Positions 1 to 7,892 of a DNA stretch of 64,000 bases are shown here, in pieces. The notes under the pieces are model-generated. The model had not been told where the DNA came from, did not search any database, and was given only the letters and a program-made list of their open reading frames with translations. Position numbers and translations under genes: made by a program. Each line of letters begins with the position of its first letter. Position 1 is the first letter of the stretch. The DNA comes from Alphaproteobacteria bacterium (GTDB taxonomy: Bacteria > Pseudomonadota > Alphaproteobacteria > Micropepsales > Micropepsaceae), in assembly GCA_013697055.1 (NCBI GenBank), contig JACCXK010000101.1, positions 1-64,000 of the forward strand, in the 5' to 3' direction.

Positions 1-318
1 GACATGCGCGATGCCCCCAGCCTGGTGATCGTGCCCTATCTGCAGAAGGCCGGCGCCATCATCCGGGCCTTCGACCCCGAAGGTCACAAGGAAGCGGCCA
101 AGCACATGCAGCTGGACTATCGCGCCGACACCTATGACGCGCTGGAAGGCGCCGATGGGGTGGTGATCCTGACCGAATGGAATGAGTTCCGGGCACTGGA
201 CTTTGCCAAGGTCACGGCGGCGCTCAAGACCCCGCTGATGATCGACCTGCGCAACATCTACCGCCCCGCCCAGATGGCCGAGAATGGCTTCCGCTATATC
301 AGCGTGGGGCGGTCCTGA
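1..318 (+). CDS. ugd: UDP-glucose 6-dehydrogenase, C-terminal part (cut by window edge)
   Basis: This is the last 105 residues of a nucleotide-sugar dehydrogenase that oxidises UDP-glucose to UDP-glucuronate in the cytoplasm. The reading frame is open through base 1, so the gene begins outside the window. The visible part matches the C-terminal UDP-binding domain: the stretch with DMRDAPS, the FDPEG segment, the 'ADGVVILTEWNEFRALD' stretch and the ending 'IDLRNIYRP' are all typical. The product would supply uronic acid precursor to the exopolysaccharide genes that follow. GalE downstream acts on the same UDP-hexose pool. Family assignment is confident; the exact substrate is inferred from the family. 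Confidence 0.9.
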   Translation, partial: DMRDAPSLVIVPYLQKAGAIIRAFDPEGHKEAAKHMQLDYRADTYDALEGADGVVILTEWNEFRALDFAKVTAALKTPLMIDLRNIYRPAQMAENGFRYISVGRS

Positions 319-467
319 AGCAACGTCACGGAATTTTGATGGACCATGCGAGCATCACCAAAGTCGCGGAAGCCGCAGCGCGCCAACCGGCCCTAAACCC
401 CTCAAAAGGTCGTCGCTTCGTTCGAGCGGCAGAACAATGCCGCTTAGGTCGGGGCATGGCCGGAAAT

Positions 468-484
468 TGTAAAAAAGGTTGACA
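468..484 (+). promoter_or_regulatory. Candidate PrsR upstream activator site (copy 1)
   Basis: TGTAAAAAAGGTTGACA is a 17-bp element with TGT-N11-ACA ends. It lies 41 nt upstream of the sigma-54 promoter at 526. Close copies sit at 41042-41058 and, on the minus strand, at 50559-50575. Each is upstream of a sigma-54 promoter serving a PEP-CTERM gene. The assignment to PrsR is inference from the locus. Confidence 0.55.
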
Positions 485-525
485 TTTTTAGGGGTTGGCC
501 TGCCAAAACCCAATTAAAAGGCCTG

Positions 526-540
526 TGGCCCGGAAATTGC
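526..540 (+). promoter_or_regulatory. Candidate sigma-54 promoter for PEP-CTERM gene 1
   Basis: TGGCCCGGAAATTGC has GG and GC elements separated by exactly 10 nt, as required for RpoN promoters. Transcription would start near 552 and run rightward. It would cross the oppositely oriented DUF2158 gene before reaching the PEP-CTERM start at 897. The leader would therefore be about 345 nt, which is unusually long. Confidence 0.55.
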
Positions 541-565
541 GTGATTAGCCTGAGAATAGTCGGTG

Positions 566-757
566 TCAGGCGGCAATTGGCCACATGGCACCGACAAGGG
601 CAGAAAAAGGCAGCGAGGCGCGATAAAGGGTCTGTTCCACGAACCATATGCACGTCACGGAGGTGCCATTGATTTGATCGGCCTGGACGGATTCGACCGT
701 CATGTCAGGGCCGCCGGATTTGAGGCACACGACGTCCCCGGGCTGAAATTCGTTCAT
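566..757 (-). CDS. YodC-like DUF2158 small protein
   Basis: A 63-residue protein beginning MNEFQPGDVVCLKSGGPDMTV. The 'GD-V-LKSGGP-MTV' signature near the N-terminus identifies the DUF2158/YodC family of small cytoplasmic proteins, whose function is not established. The ATG at 757 was chosen because an AGGAG sequence lies about 7 nt upstream and because family members start just before the GDVV motif. A longer in-frame start at 793 is possible but has no such support. The gene is opposite to its neighbours and lies inside the presumed leader of the PEP-CTERM gene. Confidence 0.75.
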   Translation of the reverse strand: MNEFQPGDVVCLKSGGPDMTVESVQADQINGTSVTCIWFVEQTLYRASLPFSALVGAMWPIAA

Positions 758-896
758 GGACACTCCTGGCAATGCGTGAGAAGCGAAGGTCACATAAATT
801 ACTTGGATATCCGTTAAAGCATTGAAAAAGAAACACCGTTAACCAAGGTTAAGTATGTTATTTACCCCCCTGTCCCATTCCCGTACTATCGTCGCC

Positions 897-1781
897 ATGA
901 GAGATCAGGTGGCTTTTACGGCGTTCAACTTCGTGCGTGGCAAGCAGGTTTTTGCGGCCGCGATCGTCGCAGCCATGGGCCTTTTTGCGTCGCCTGCATG
1001 GGCGACCTGCACTGGCACAACCCTTATCACCTGCGATTCCACTCAGGTCGAAGCCTACAAAGGCAACACTTTCCAGAGCAGCTATTCGAGCAACGGCTTC
1101 ATCAATGGCGTGGGCGATGTCCTCCAGCAGTCGGCGCATCCTTTCGACACCGATAAGCTGGTTGCATCGCTGACCGAGCATCGCGGCACCGTGACCCTGG
1201 AGTTGAAATATTACACCAGCTTCAACGGCAATGATCAGGGCGCGTATTATGCGGACGTCTTCCTGAGCAGCAAAACCAGTACGCCCAACGCGTTTGAGTA
1301 CGGCATTGCCTTGGGCAACCAGTCGGCCAATGGCGGCAAGAGCACCACGGGCTTCTACAATGTGACGTCCAGCACCACGGAAACCTCCAGAGAGATCTGG
1401 TCGGGCAAGACAGGTACCTATGGCGGAAAGTTCAAGGGAACGGACGGCGGCTGGTATGACTCACCGGTCGTGGTGGATGCCGCTGCGACCAAGAATACCA
1501 AGTTCACGGCATATGTGACTGAACCGGCGACAAACGTCGACCCGGGCTATGGCTATCTCGTCGATGTGAAGCTTGTGGGCAGCTATACCGATTTCAACGC
1601 GCTGTTCAGCGGCGGGCTTTCGATATTCTGGGGTACCGCCGATTGCAGCAATGACGCGATCCAGGCGCTGCTCGACTTCACGCCGGTACATGTTCCGGAG
1701 CCCGTCACCCTGTCGCTGTTCAGCGCCGGCGTGGTTGGCGCGGCCGTGGTTCGCCGCCGCCGTAAGTCAAAAGCCGCCTGA
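897..1781 (+). CDS. PEP-CTERM sorted secreted protein 1
   Basis: A predicted exported protein of 294 residues. An N-terminal signal peptide ends near 'GLFASPAWA'. The middle is a Ser/Thr/Gly-rich, beta-rich domain that I do not recognise beyond 'secreted'. The C-terminus carries a PEP-CTERM sorting tag: VPEP, a short hydrophobic helix, then a basic RRRRKSKAA tail. In this family the tag is recognised and cut by an exosortase, here XrtA at 9830-11377. The start at 897 puts the signal peptide closest to the N-terminus; an in-frame ATG at 855 would add 14 residues. A sigma-54 control region lies at 468-540. The ligand or structural role is unknown. Confidence 0.85.
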   Translation: MRDQVAFTAFNFVRGKQVFAAAIVAAMGLFASPAWATCTGTTLITCDSTQVEAYKGNTFQSSYSSNGFINGVGDVLQQSAHPFDTDKLVASLTEHRGTVTLELKYYTSFNGNDQGAYYADVFLSSKTSTPNAFEYGIALGNQSANGGKSTTGFYNVTSSTTETSREIWSGKTGTYGGKFKGTDGGWYDSPVVVDAAATKNTKFTAYVTEPATNVDPGYGYLVDVKLVGSYTDFNALFSGGLSIFWGTADCSNDAIQALLDFTPVHVPEPVTLSLFSAGVVGAAVVRRRRKSKAA

Positions 1782-1800
1782 ATTCGGCCTCTGCCGGCTT

Positions 1801-2778
1801 CTAAGCTTTGATCTTGTTTTCCCACGCCAGCGCCGTGCTGACGATGGTGTCGAGATCTGCATATTTCGGCGTCCAACCCAGAATATTTGTAAGCCTGCTG
1901 GTATCAGCGACCACGCTCGGCAGGTCGCCGGGACGGCGGTCCGCGATTTCAACCGGCAAGGTACGGCCCGATACGCGCTCGACCGTACTGGCGACTTCCC
2001 GAACCGAAAATCCGCGTCCATAGCCGCAATTGAGCAGGATGGATTCGCCGGTCTTGCGCAAATGCACCAGCACTTTTTCGTGTATGTCCACAAGATCGGA
2101 GACGTGGATGTAATCCCGCACGCCGGTGCCGTCCGGGGTTTCATAATCGTCGCCATATATCGTCAGGTTGTCGGCCTTGCCGGTGGCGACCTGGCAGGCG
2201 CGCTTGATCAGGTGGGTTGCGCGCGGCGTGGATTGCCCGGTACGGCCCGCGGGATCGGCGCCTGCGACATTGAAATAGCGCAGAATGCCGAACCGGATGC
2301 CGTGCGCATCAGCAGCGTCGCGCAGGATCCATTCCGTCATCAGCTTGGAGCGGCCATAGGGACTGACGGGAACGGTCGCATCATCTTCCCGGGCCGGAAT
2401 GCGTTCCGGAATGCCATACACCGCGGCGGTGGAGGAAAAGAGAAAATTGGGCACCTGATTGCGGACGCAGACCTCGATCAGGGTGCGCGCCGACGCGGTG
2501 TTGTTGGCGTAGTAGTCCAGCGGGAGCGCGACGGATTCGGGCACGACAACCGAGCCGGCAAAGTGAATCACGGCATCGATTTTGTTTTCTTGAACGAGGC
2601 CCGCGACAAGCTGTGCGTCTGCGATATCGCCTTCAACCAGGCGCGCACTTTGCGGGACATTTTGCCTGACGCCGGTGCTGAGATTGTCCAGCACAATGAC
2701 GGTTTCGCCCAGGTCCACCAAACGGTGCGCCATGTGGCTTCCGATATAGCCCGCTCCACCGGTGACAAGAATGCTCAT
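1801..2778 (-). CDS. galE: UDP-glucose 4-epimerase
   Basis: An extended short-chain dehydrogenase that interconverts UDP-glucose and UDP-galactose using bound NAD. The protein has 325 residues, the usual family length. The N-terminus carries the glycine motif TGGAGYIGSH for NAD binding. The catalytic YxxxK motif is YGRSK (about residues 141-145), with an upstream FLFSSTAAVYG serine region. The ATG at 2778 is taken as start; a TTG two codons earlier, 5 nt behind an AAAAGG sequence, is a real alternative. The gene is convergent with the PEP-CTERM gene, with a 19-nt gap. It would provide UDP-galactose for the polysaccharide. Confidence 0.9.
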   Translation of the reverse strand: MSILVTGGAGYIGSHMAHRLVDLGETVIVLDNLSTGVRQNVPQSARLVEGDIADAQLVAGLVQENKIDAVIHFAGSVVVPESVALPLDYYANNTASARTLIEVCVRNQVPNFLFSSTAAVYGIPERIPAREDDATVPVSPYGRSKLMTEWILRDAADAHGIRFGILRYFNVAGADPAGRTGQSTPRATHLIKRACQVATGKADNLTIYGDDYETPDGTGVRDYIHVSDLVDIHEKVLVHLRKTGESILLNCGYGRGFSVREVASTVERVSGRTLPVEIADRRPGDLPSVVADTSRLTNILGWTPKYADLDTIVSTALAWENKIKA

Positions 2779-2930
2779 TGCCAAAGCGCCTTTTTGTGAA
2801 AGGGGATACTAAGGACCCCAGTTTCCTTAAGCTGCTGACCATTTAATGACAATTTTCTTTTCATGGAGTTAAGGCTCGTGCTACTGCCGACGTGCGCTGC
2901 CTCTTTTCAGCAGGAAGGTCCGCCTTGGGA

Positions 2931-3443
2931 GTGTCCCGGCTTTATTGGGTAAACAAGTTTGCCGAAGGCAACCTTGCCATCATGGCAGCGCCGCGTCCCG
3001 AAGCACGCCTGGATGAGGTACTTCTGGGCTGGAAGGACGAGGGCGTTGATATCGTCGTGTCCATGATCGAACACCGTGAAATGCCCGGCCTGGTCGAGGC
3101 TGAACGCGCCCTTTGCGAAGAATTCCATCTCGAATTCATATGGTTCCCCATTCGGGACAAGACCGCCCCGGCCTCACCGGAGGCGATCTCCGCACTGGCC
3201 AAACGGCTGGCGACGGCAATTTCAACAGGAAAGTCCGTGGCGGTCCACTGTCGCGCCGGCATAGGCCGGTCGGCGCTGCTTGCGGCGACCGTCCTGGTTC
3301 ACTTGAAAGTGGACGGTGCGGCCGCGCTCGACATGATAGCGGAGGCGCGGGGGACCGAAGTCCCCGAAACCGAAGCGCAACGCCAATGGGTCCTGAACTT
3401 TGGCAAAACTTTACCCCCGTACGATCCGTGCCGCTCCGCCTGA
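2931..3443 (+). CDS. Dual-specificity / protein-tyrosine-phosphatase-like protein
   Basis: A cytoplasmic cysteine phosphatase of about 170 residues. The active-site loop HCRAGIGRS fits the C-x5-R signature (nucleophile Cys near residue 107, Arg near 113). A conserved early segment 'YWVNKFAEGNLAIMAAPRP' and the general-acid region 'WFPIRDKTAP' also match. The GTG at 2931 was chosen because AGGAAGG lies upstream and the family begins just before the YWV segment; a GTG at 2892 is an alternative. The substrate is not visible. It could antagonise the tyrosine kinase at 16132-17154 or act on a phospho-sugar; this is speculation. Confidence 0.8.
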   Translation: MSRLYWVNKFAEGNLAIMAAPRPEARLDEVLLGWKDEGVDIVVSMIEHREMPGLVEAERALCEEFHLEFIWFPIRDKTAPASPEAISALAKRLATAISTGKSVAVHCRAGIGRSALLAATVLVHLKVDGAAALDMIAEARGTEVPETEAQRQWVLNFGKTLPPYDPCRSA

Positions 3444-3454
3444 CACTGTCCAGG

Positions 3455-4030
3455 CTATCCCTGCCGCAACGTTGAAGGCGGGCTCGTATTCTCCGTAACC
3501 GAAGCTGGCGCCAACACGGCCAGCAGATTCCGGGCGGCGGTATTCACCTGTATCAAAACGTTTGCGATCTCGGATGCGGACGCGCTCTTCTTGAGAAGCA
3601 GGCCGAGCGCCTCGATATGCTGTACCAGCAACACCAGAAAATCGTTAGCGGATGTGGGTGCATCCTGCGGCAGTTTGGCCGCCTCCAGCTGCAGGCGCAA
3701 AATTCGATCACAGGACAGATGGCTGGCCACGACCGGCTCTGCTGCGGCTTTTGCGTTTGAGGTCAGGGCAGACAAGGCAGACCTGACCAGGCTGCGAAGC
3801 TGTTCCAGGTCTCGCACAAGATCGACGGGCTGGCTGTTGGGGCTCCGCTGCTCAGGGCCGGAAGCGGCCCTCAAGTCGGAATGAAGCGCTTCTTTCATCC
3901 TGGCGCCGGCGCGGATGCGCGCCGCTGCCACGCTGCCGGCCGCGAATATGCACGCGGCGATGAAGGCCAGCAGCCCGCCCAAAAGCGGCTGCCATTCCTT
4001 GAGGGATAGAATCAAATCATTCGTCTGCAT
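3455..4030 (-). CDS. Hypothetical membrane-anchored protein
   Basis: A 191-residue protein not recognised. One hydrophobic helix near residues 16-37 (LLGGLLAFIAACIFAAGSVAA) is followed by a basic stretch and a long helical cytoplasmic or periplasmic region. That region is rich in Leu, Ala and Ser, with leucine spacing suggestive of coiled coil (for example 'LRSLVRSALSALTSNAKAA' and 'LLVLLVQHIEALGLLLKK'). It is convergent with the phosphatase, with an 11-nt gap. The ATG at 4030 is the first in the open frame. No function is proposed. Confidence 0.6.
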   Translation of the reverse strand: MQTNDLILSLKEWQPLLGGLLAFIAACIFAAGSVAAARIRAGARMKEALHSDLRAASGPEQRSPNSQPVDLVRDLEQLRSLVRSALSALTSNAKAAAEPVVASHLSCDRILRLQLEAAKLPQDAPTSANDFLVLLVQHIEALGLLLKKSASASEIANVLIQVNTAARNLLAVLAPASVTENTSPPSTLRQG

Positions 4031-4252
4031 GGCGCCCTGTCGGTGCTCCAGACTATTCGGGATTGCTATAGAATCAATGACGCGATTCGGGATGCTGCCG
4101 GCATCCGCCGTTTCGATTTCGCGCTCGCCAGGCTGATTCGATAGCGGGACTAGCGCAATCGGCGATAAATCCCAAAAATTAATCAGCGATCAATAAACAT
4201 TCACTAATATAGGAACGGACCCGCGAATCACCACCAGATATGGGGGGCGCCT

Positions 4253-4483
4253 ATGTTGATAGCGATAGTGTTGGGCGGTTGGATGTTGGTTTCCATCGTC
4301 GTCACGCCCCTGATCGCCTATTTTTTGTTTGTCATGGGCAAGCAAGGGCGAATGCCTAAGCGTTCAGCCGCAGATAGCCGCTTCAGAACACCGGGTTGGA
4401 ATTACTTGAAGTCGCGCCGGCAGGAACCACCGCGCCGCGCGGCGTTCACCAAGCTGCACCGGCATGGTCCTCGAGCCGGCTGA
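4253..4483 (+). CDS. Small hypothetical membrane protein
   Basis: A 76-residue open frame starting at ATG 4253 behind a G-rich sequence (GGGGGG, 7 nt upstream). The first 25 residues form one transmembrane helix (IAIVLGGWMLVSIVVTPLIAYFLF). The rest is short, basic and proline-rich. I do not recognise a family. Its position just ahead of the polysaccharide genes and its plausible ribosome site argue for a real gene. The basic tail could equally be non-conserved sequence. Confidence 0.4.
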   Translation: MLIAIVLGGWMLVSIVVTPLIAYFLFVMGKQGRMPKRSAADSRFRTPGWNYLKSRRQEPPRRAAFTKLHRHGPRAG

Positions 4484-4970
4484 CCGCCCCGCCCGCAAAG
4501 ACCTCTATTGTTTCCGATAAAGTTATTTTTGTGTGGCATCGCACATTCGGAAAAATTATAACACTAATATTGGTGTTATAATACACAGCGTTTCCTACAG
4601 ATTCCCCCTTGGGTCATAGGGATGCTGCAAAGGCTCCAAACCCTGGGCAAGATCAGAATCCCCGCCCAGAAGGCCCTAAAAGCCGCTAAGGCGATGTCCC
4701 GATCGGTAATCCGCCGCCATAACGAAATTCCCAAAGCGGCTGAGAGAGTATTTCTCGGGACCTTTTTTGATCATCCACGCTTTAATGAACGGTCCAAAAT
4801 GGAACAATCACCGTATCGCGTCTGCAGCAATAATCCTGCACAATATGCTAGCGAGCCAGTCCGACGGGCATGCCCAGCACAAGATCCTCGATTTCGTCGG
4901 AAGGGGCCCTCAGTGCGGCGTAGCGGCACGGAATTTGCCATTAGGGGCTGGCGAACATGGGGAATGGATT
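4484..4970. other. Leader region of the sugar transferase gene
   Basis: No convincing gene. The main structure is the palindrome at 4555-4582, listed separately. The long in-frame extension upstream of 4971 has no ribosome site and no family similarity that I can see. Confidence 0.5.
4555..4582. repeat. Perfect AT-rich palindrome (possible operator)
   Basis: Arms ATTATAACAC (4555-4564) and GTGTTATAAT (4573-4582) pair perfectly around an 8-nt centre. A TATAAT hexamer lies inside each arm when read outward. It lies about 390 nt before the sugar transferase start. It could be a regulator-binding site overlapping a promoter; a terminator is unlikely because the arms are AT-rich and no T-run follows. 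Confidence 0.5.
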
Positions 4971-6545
4971 ATGAGTGTCGACGGTATGTCCCAAAGCGGA
5001 ACGAAGCCTAGCGTGTCCGGCCTAGGTAAGCGCCTTCCCGACATCGACGCCTATGTGCGCCGTAGCCCGTCGGATGACAGCCCGTCAGCCCGACTGACGC
5101 GCCGCCGCCAGCAGACAATGGAGAAGCGCGCCAGCCAACAGCGGCGCTATCCGCGGTACGTGCCGTCGGCCAATCTCGCCCAGGCCCTGTTCGATCTGGT
5201 CATTATCGGCGGAACGCAGCTGGCGGTCATGAGCCTTATCTATCGGCGCCTGGATATCGGCGGCCCGGTCGAAGCTTTGGCGGTCATCGCTATTTCGATT
5301 TTCATCTCGCTGATGTTCCTGTACGCGACCGGCTGTTATCGCCGCGATGCGCTACTCAGCCGTGCGGCGGCGCTGTCGCGCGTTCCGACCGCGCTGACCA
5401 TCGCGGGTGTCACACTCTTTTTGATTCTGCATTACGGCTTTCCCTTCTTGTTTCCCACGGCAAAGGTGTTTCTCAGCATCAGCCGCTGCGTGACGATCAT
5501 CCTGATCGGCACCAGCATCGCCATGGGAACGGCCATCCTCAGCCGTGCCGTCGTCCGCCTGCTGCTCGACAACGACCTGTTCCGCCGCCGCATCCTGGTC
5601 GTCGGGACCGGCGAGCGCGCCCGCCATATCGAGGAATTGAGCCGCGTCCATGGCAACATGCAGGAAATGCATTTCGTCAACGAAGAACTGCTGATCCAGG
5701 CCGGCGCACCGAAGGGCAGCGACCATGTCTCGGCCATTCCGTCCATTGGAGAGTTGGCGGATCGCCTCAGCGCCGATGAAATCGTGGTTGCGGTCGATGG
5801 CCGTGACCGCGTGGCGCTTGACAGCCTGTTGTCCTGCAAGGCGCGGGGCATTCCGGTTACCGAATTCAACTCCTTCGTAGAACGCCAGACCGGCCGCATC
5901 GAAATGGCCTGGCTGGAAGTGAACTGGCTGATCCATACGCCGGGATTTCAGTTCCGCCTGATCGACGACATCATCAAGCGCTTCATGGACATCACGCTCA
6001 GCCTGACCGCGATCATCATCAGCCTGCCTGTTCTCATGGTGGCCATGATCGCCATCCGGCTGGATTCGCCCGGCCCGATCTTCTATCGCCAGCAGCGGGT
6101 GACCCGCGGCGGGCGCGTGTTCTGGCTTTACAAGCTGCGCAGCATGCGCACGGATGCCGAACAGCATGGTGCCAAATGGGCCGCCAAGAACGACTCACGC
6201 ATAACCAGGGTCGGCATGTTCCTGCGCCAGACCCGGTTGGACGAGATTCCGCAGCTCCTGAACATCCTCAAGGGTGACATGGCCATCGTCGGCCCCCGTC
6301 CCGAGCGCCCGGTATTTGTCGAGGAATTGTCGAAGCAGCTGCGTCTCTACGACCTGCGGCACACCGTGCGGGCCGGCCTGACGGGCTGGGCTCAGATCAA
6401 CTACCACTATGGCGCGTCGTTCGAAGATTCCAAGCGCAAGCTCGAATACGACCTGTTCTACATCAAGAACTTCAGCCTTTTGCGCGATCTCGGAATCATG
6501 CTGCAGACCCTGCGTGTGGTGTTGTGGCCTGAAGGCGTGCATTAA
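4971..6545 (+). CDS. Undecaprenyl-phosphate sugar phosphotransferase (XrtA-system type)
   Basis: An initiating membrane enzyme of about 524 residues that transfers sugar-1-phosphate from UDP-sugar to undecaprenyl phosphate. The N-terminal half has several membrane helices. A CoA-binding-like Rossmann region follows ('ILVVGTGERARHIEEL'). The C-terminal 200 residues form the bacterial sugar transferase domain. They show the entry helix 'FMDITLSLTAIIISLPVLM', the 'SPGPIFYRQQRV' loop, 'LYKLRSMR', 'RQTRLDEIPQL', 'GDMAIVGPRPERP' and 'AGLTGWAQIN'. The pattern fits the exosortase-associated EpsB-type subgroup. The ATG at 4971 follows a GGGGA sequence; a later ATG at 5118 is an alternative. It probably commits the first sugar of the repeat unit. 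Confidence 0.88.
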   Translation: MSVDGMSQSGTKPSVSGLGKRLPDIDAYVRRSPSDDSPSARLTRRRQQTMEKRASQQRRYPRYVPSANLAQALFDLVIIGGTQLAVMSLIYRRLDIGGPVEALAVIAISIFISLMFLYATGCYRRDALLSRAAALSRVPTALTIAGVTLFLILHYGFPFLFPTAKVFLSISRCVTIILIGTSIAMGTAILSRAVVRLLLDNDLFRRRILVVGTGERARHIEELSRVHGNMQEMHFVNEELLIQAGAPKGSDHVSAIPSIGELADRLSADEIVVAVDGRDRVALDSLLSCKARGIPVTEFNSFVERQTGRIEMAWLEVNWLIHTPGFQFRLIDDIIKRFMDITLSLTAIIISLPVLMVAMIAIRLDSPGPIFYRQQRVTRGGRVFWLYKLRSMRTDAEQHGAKWAAKNDSRITRVGMFLRQTRLDEIPQLLNILKGDMAIVGPRPERPVFVEELSKQLRLYDLRHTVRAGLTGWAQINYHYGASFEDSKRKLEYDLFYIKNFSLLRDLGIMLQTLRVVLWPEGVH

Positions 6546-6658
6546 GGCTGAATGCACGCTCACCGCCTCCGGCGGCGTGCGGAAACCGAGTTTGTGAGTT
6601 TTCTGAACCCTCCAGCAATGCATGCTGGGCCCGCGTGCGGATGCACAAGCTACCTGAA

Positions 6659-7852
6659 TTATAGGTTCACGGTCCGTGACTTCAGCGCTTCAAAAATCCG
6701 GACCTGGCCATTCGTGGTCGATTGCCAGTCGAACTGCTCAGCATAACGCCGTGTCTCGGCCCTGTCCGGAAAGGCGCTTCGTAACTGTGCTGTCGCCGCT
6801 ACAATCGATGCCGCATCTCGGTTTTTGAGCAGCAGGCCTGCTTCCGGTGTGGCAACGACTTCCGGCGTGCCCCAGACGGCCGATGCCAGGACCGGCGTTC
6901 CGCAAGCCATGGCTTCGAGTAGCACATTCGCCCAGCCCTCGCGCGAGGAGGCCAGGATCAGGGCATCGGCGCAATTGTAGATTTCGCGCAGTGTTTTCTG
7001 GTCCAGCATACCCAGAAAGCGTACGCGGTCCTTGACGCCGAGACGCTCCGCGAGCTTTTCGAGAGCGGCGCGTTCCGGTCCCGCGCCCACGATCAACAGA
7101 GTGGCGTCCGGTATCTGCGGCAGGGCGGCGATGGCTAGGTCGTGGCCCTTTCGTTCGATCAACAGCCCGACCGAAGCCAGGACAAAGCCATTCAAGTCCC
7201 ACTTCTTGCGCAAGCTGGCGCGGTCCAGCATCTGGAAAATCTCCAGATCGACGCCGTTGCGCAGCGTCGTGATTTTGGACGAAGGAGCACCCAGCTCAAC
7301 CAACCGATCCTTGAGTGCCTGGCACACCGTGATCAGGGCGCCGGCATCCCGCGCCGCCTCCAGGATCAGGCGCCGTGGCCTGGCATATTCGGGAATCAGG
7401 TTGATGTCCGTGCCCCGGGCGGTGATCGTCACCGGAATGTTGAATTCCTTGCCCAGCCAGACCGCCGCAACGCCGTCCGGGTAGAAATAATGCGCGTCGA
7501 TGACGTCGTATTTTTCGCCCGCCGCGATCAGCTGCGCCAGCCGTTTTTTCATGGCGGCATACAGCGTATAGGGCGTCAGGTTCATGCCGATCTTGGGGAC
7601 CACCAGGTAGCGGGGATGGTCCGCCGTGATGCCGTTACGCTGTTCCTGGGCGGGGATCTGGCGCAGCCTGGCCCATTCCTCTTTCGGCACGCCTGGCGGG
7701 ACCCACCCCACGGGCGCCAACACGCGGGCCCGGACCCGCCCGTCCGCCAGCAACCGGCGCAGGCGGGTCTCCACAAAAATCCCGTGCGCGGTCTGCACAG
7801 AATTGGGAAATAGGGTGGTGGTGGTGAGGATGTTTATGGGCGCGTCTGCCAT
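6659..7852 (-). CDS. GT4-family glycosyltransferase
   Basis: A 397-residue retaining glycosyltransferase of GT-B fold, cytoplasmic or membrane-associated. The N-terminal acceptor domain starts with 'ILTTTTLFPNSVQTAHGIFVE'. The C-terminal donor domain shows 'ASVGLLIERKGHDLAIAAL', 'LLIVGAGPERAALEKLAERLG' and the EX7E-like segment 'SSREGWANVLLEAMACGTPV'. These are hallmarks of GT4. It sits 40 nt downstream of the amidotransferase gene on the same strand, so the two are probably co-transcribed with xrtA. Donor and acceptor sugars cannot be told from the sequence. Confidence 0.88.
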   Translation of the reverse strand: MADAPINILTTTTLFPNSVQTAHGIFVETRLRRLLADGRVRARVLAPVGWVPPGVPKEEWARLRQIPAQEQRNGITADHPRYLVVPKIGMNLTPYTLYAAMKKRLAQLIAAGEKYDVIDAHYFYPDGVAAVWLGKEFNIPVTITARGTDINLIPEYARPRRLILEAARDAGALITVCQALKDRLVELGAPSSKITTLRNGVDLEIFQMLDRASLRKKWDLNGFVLASVGLLIERKGHDLAIAALPQIPDATLLIVGAGPERAALEKLAERLGVKDRVRFLGMLDQKTLREIYNCADALILASSREGWANVLLEAMACGTPVLASAVWGTPEVVATPEAGLLLKNRDAASIVAATAQLRSAFPDRAETRRYAEQFDWQSTTNGQVRIFEALKSRTVNL

Positions 7853-7892
7853 CTCAGGATTCCGGCACTGTGTCGATCATCAGGCCGATCAT

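Larger units (their letters stand above)
319..565. other. Intergenic region with a candidate sigma-54 control region
   Basis: No gene is supported here. The stretch holds a 17-bp palindromic element (468-484) and a TGGC-N7-TTGC promoter (526-540), both listed separately. Both point rightward toward the PEP-CTERM gene at 897. Confidence 0.6.

Noticed and set aside
563-817. 84-codon plus-strand frame after the sigma-54 promoter at 526
   Set aside because: It is antisense to the DUF2158 gene, which has both a family motif and a ribosome site; the plus frame has neither.
1573-2799. 408-codon plus-strand frame opposite galE
   Set aside because: It is the antisense shadow of a well-supported epimerase gene; its protein has no coherent domain.
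4507-4560. Possible sigma-54 promoter (TGGCATCG) before the sugar transferase gene
   Set aside because: The -24-like half resembles the promoter at 41111, but the -12 position reads ATTC rather than TTGC.
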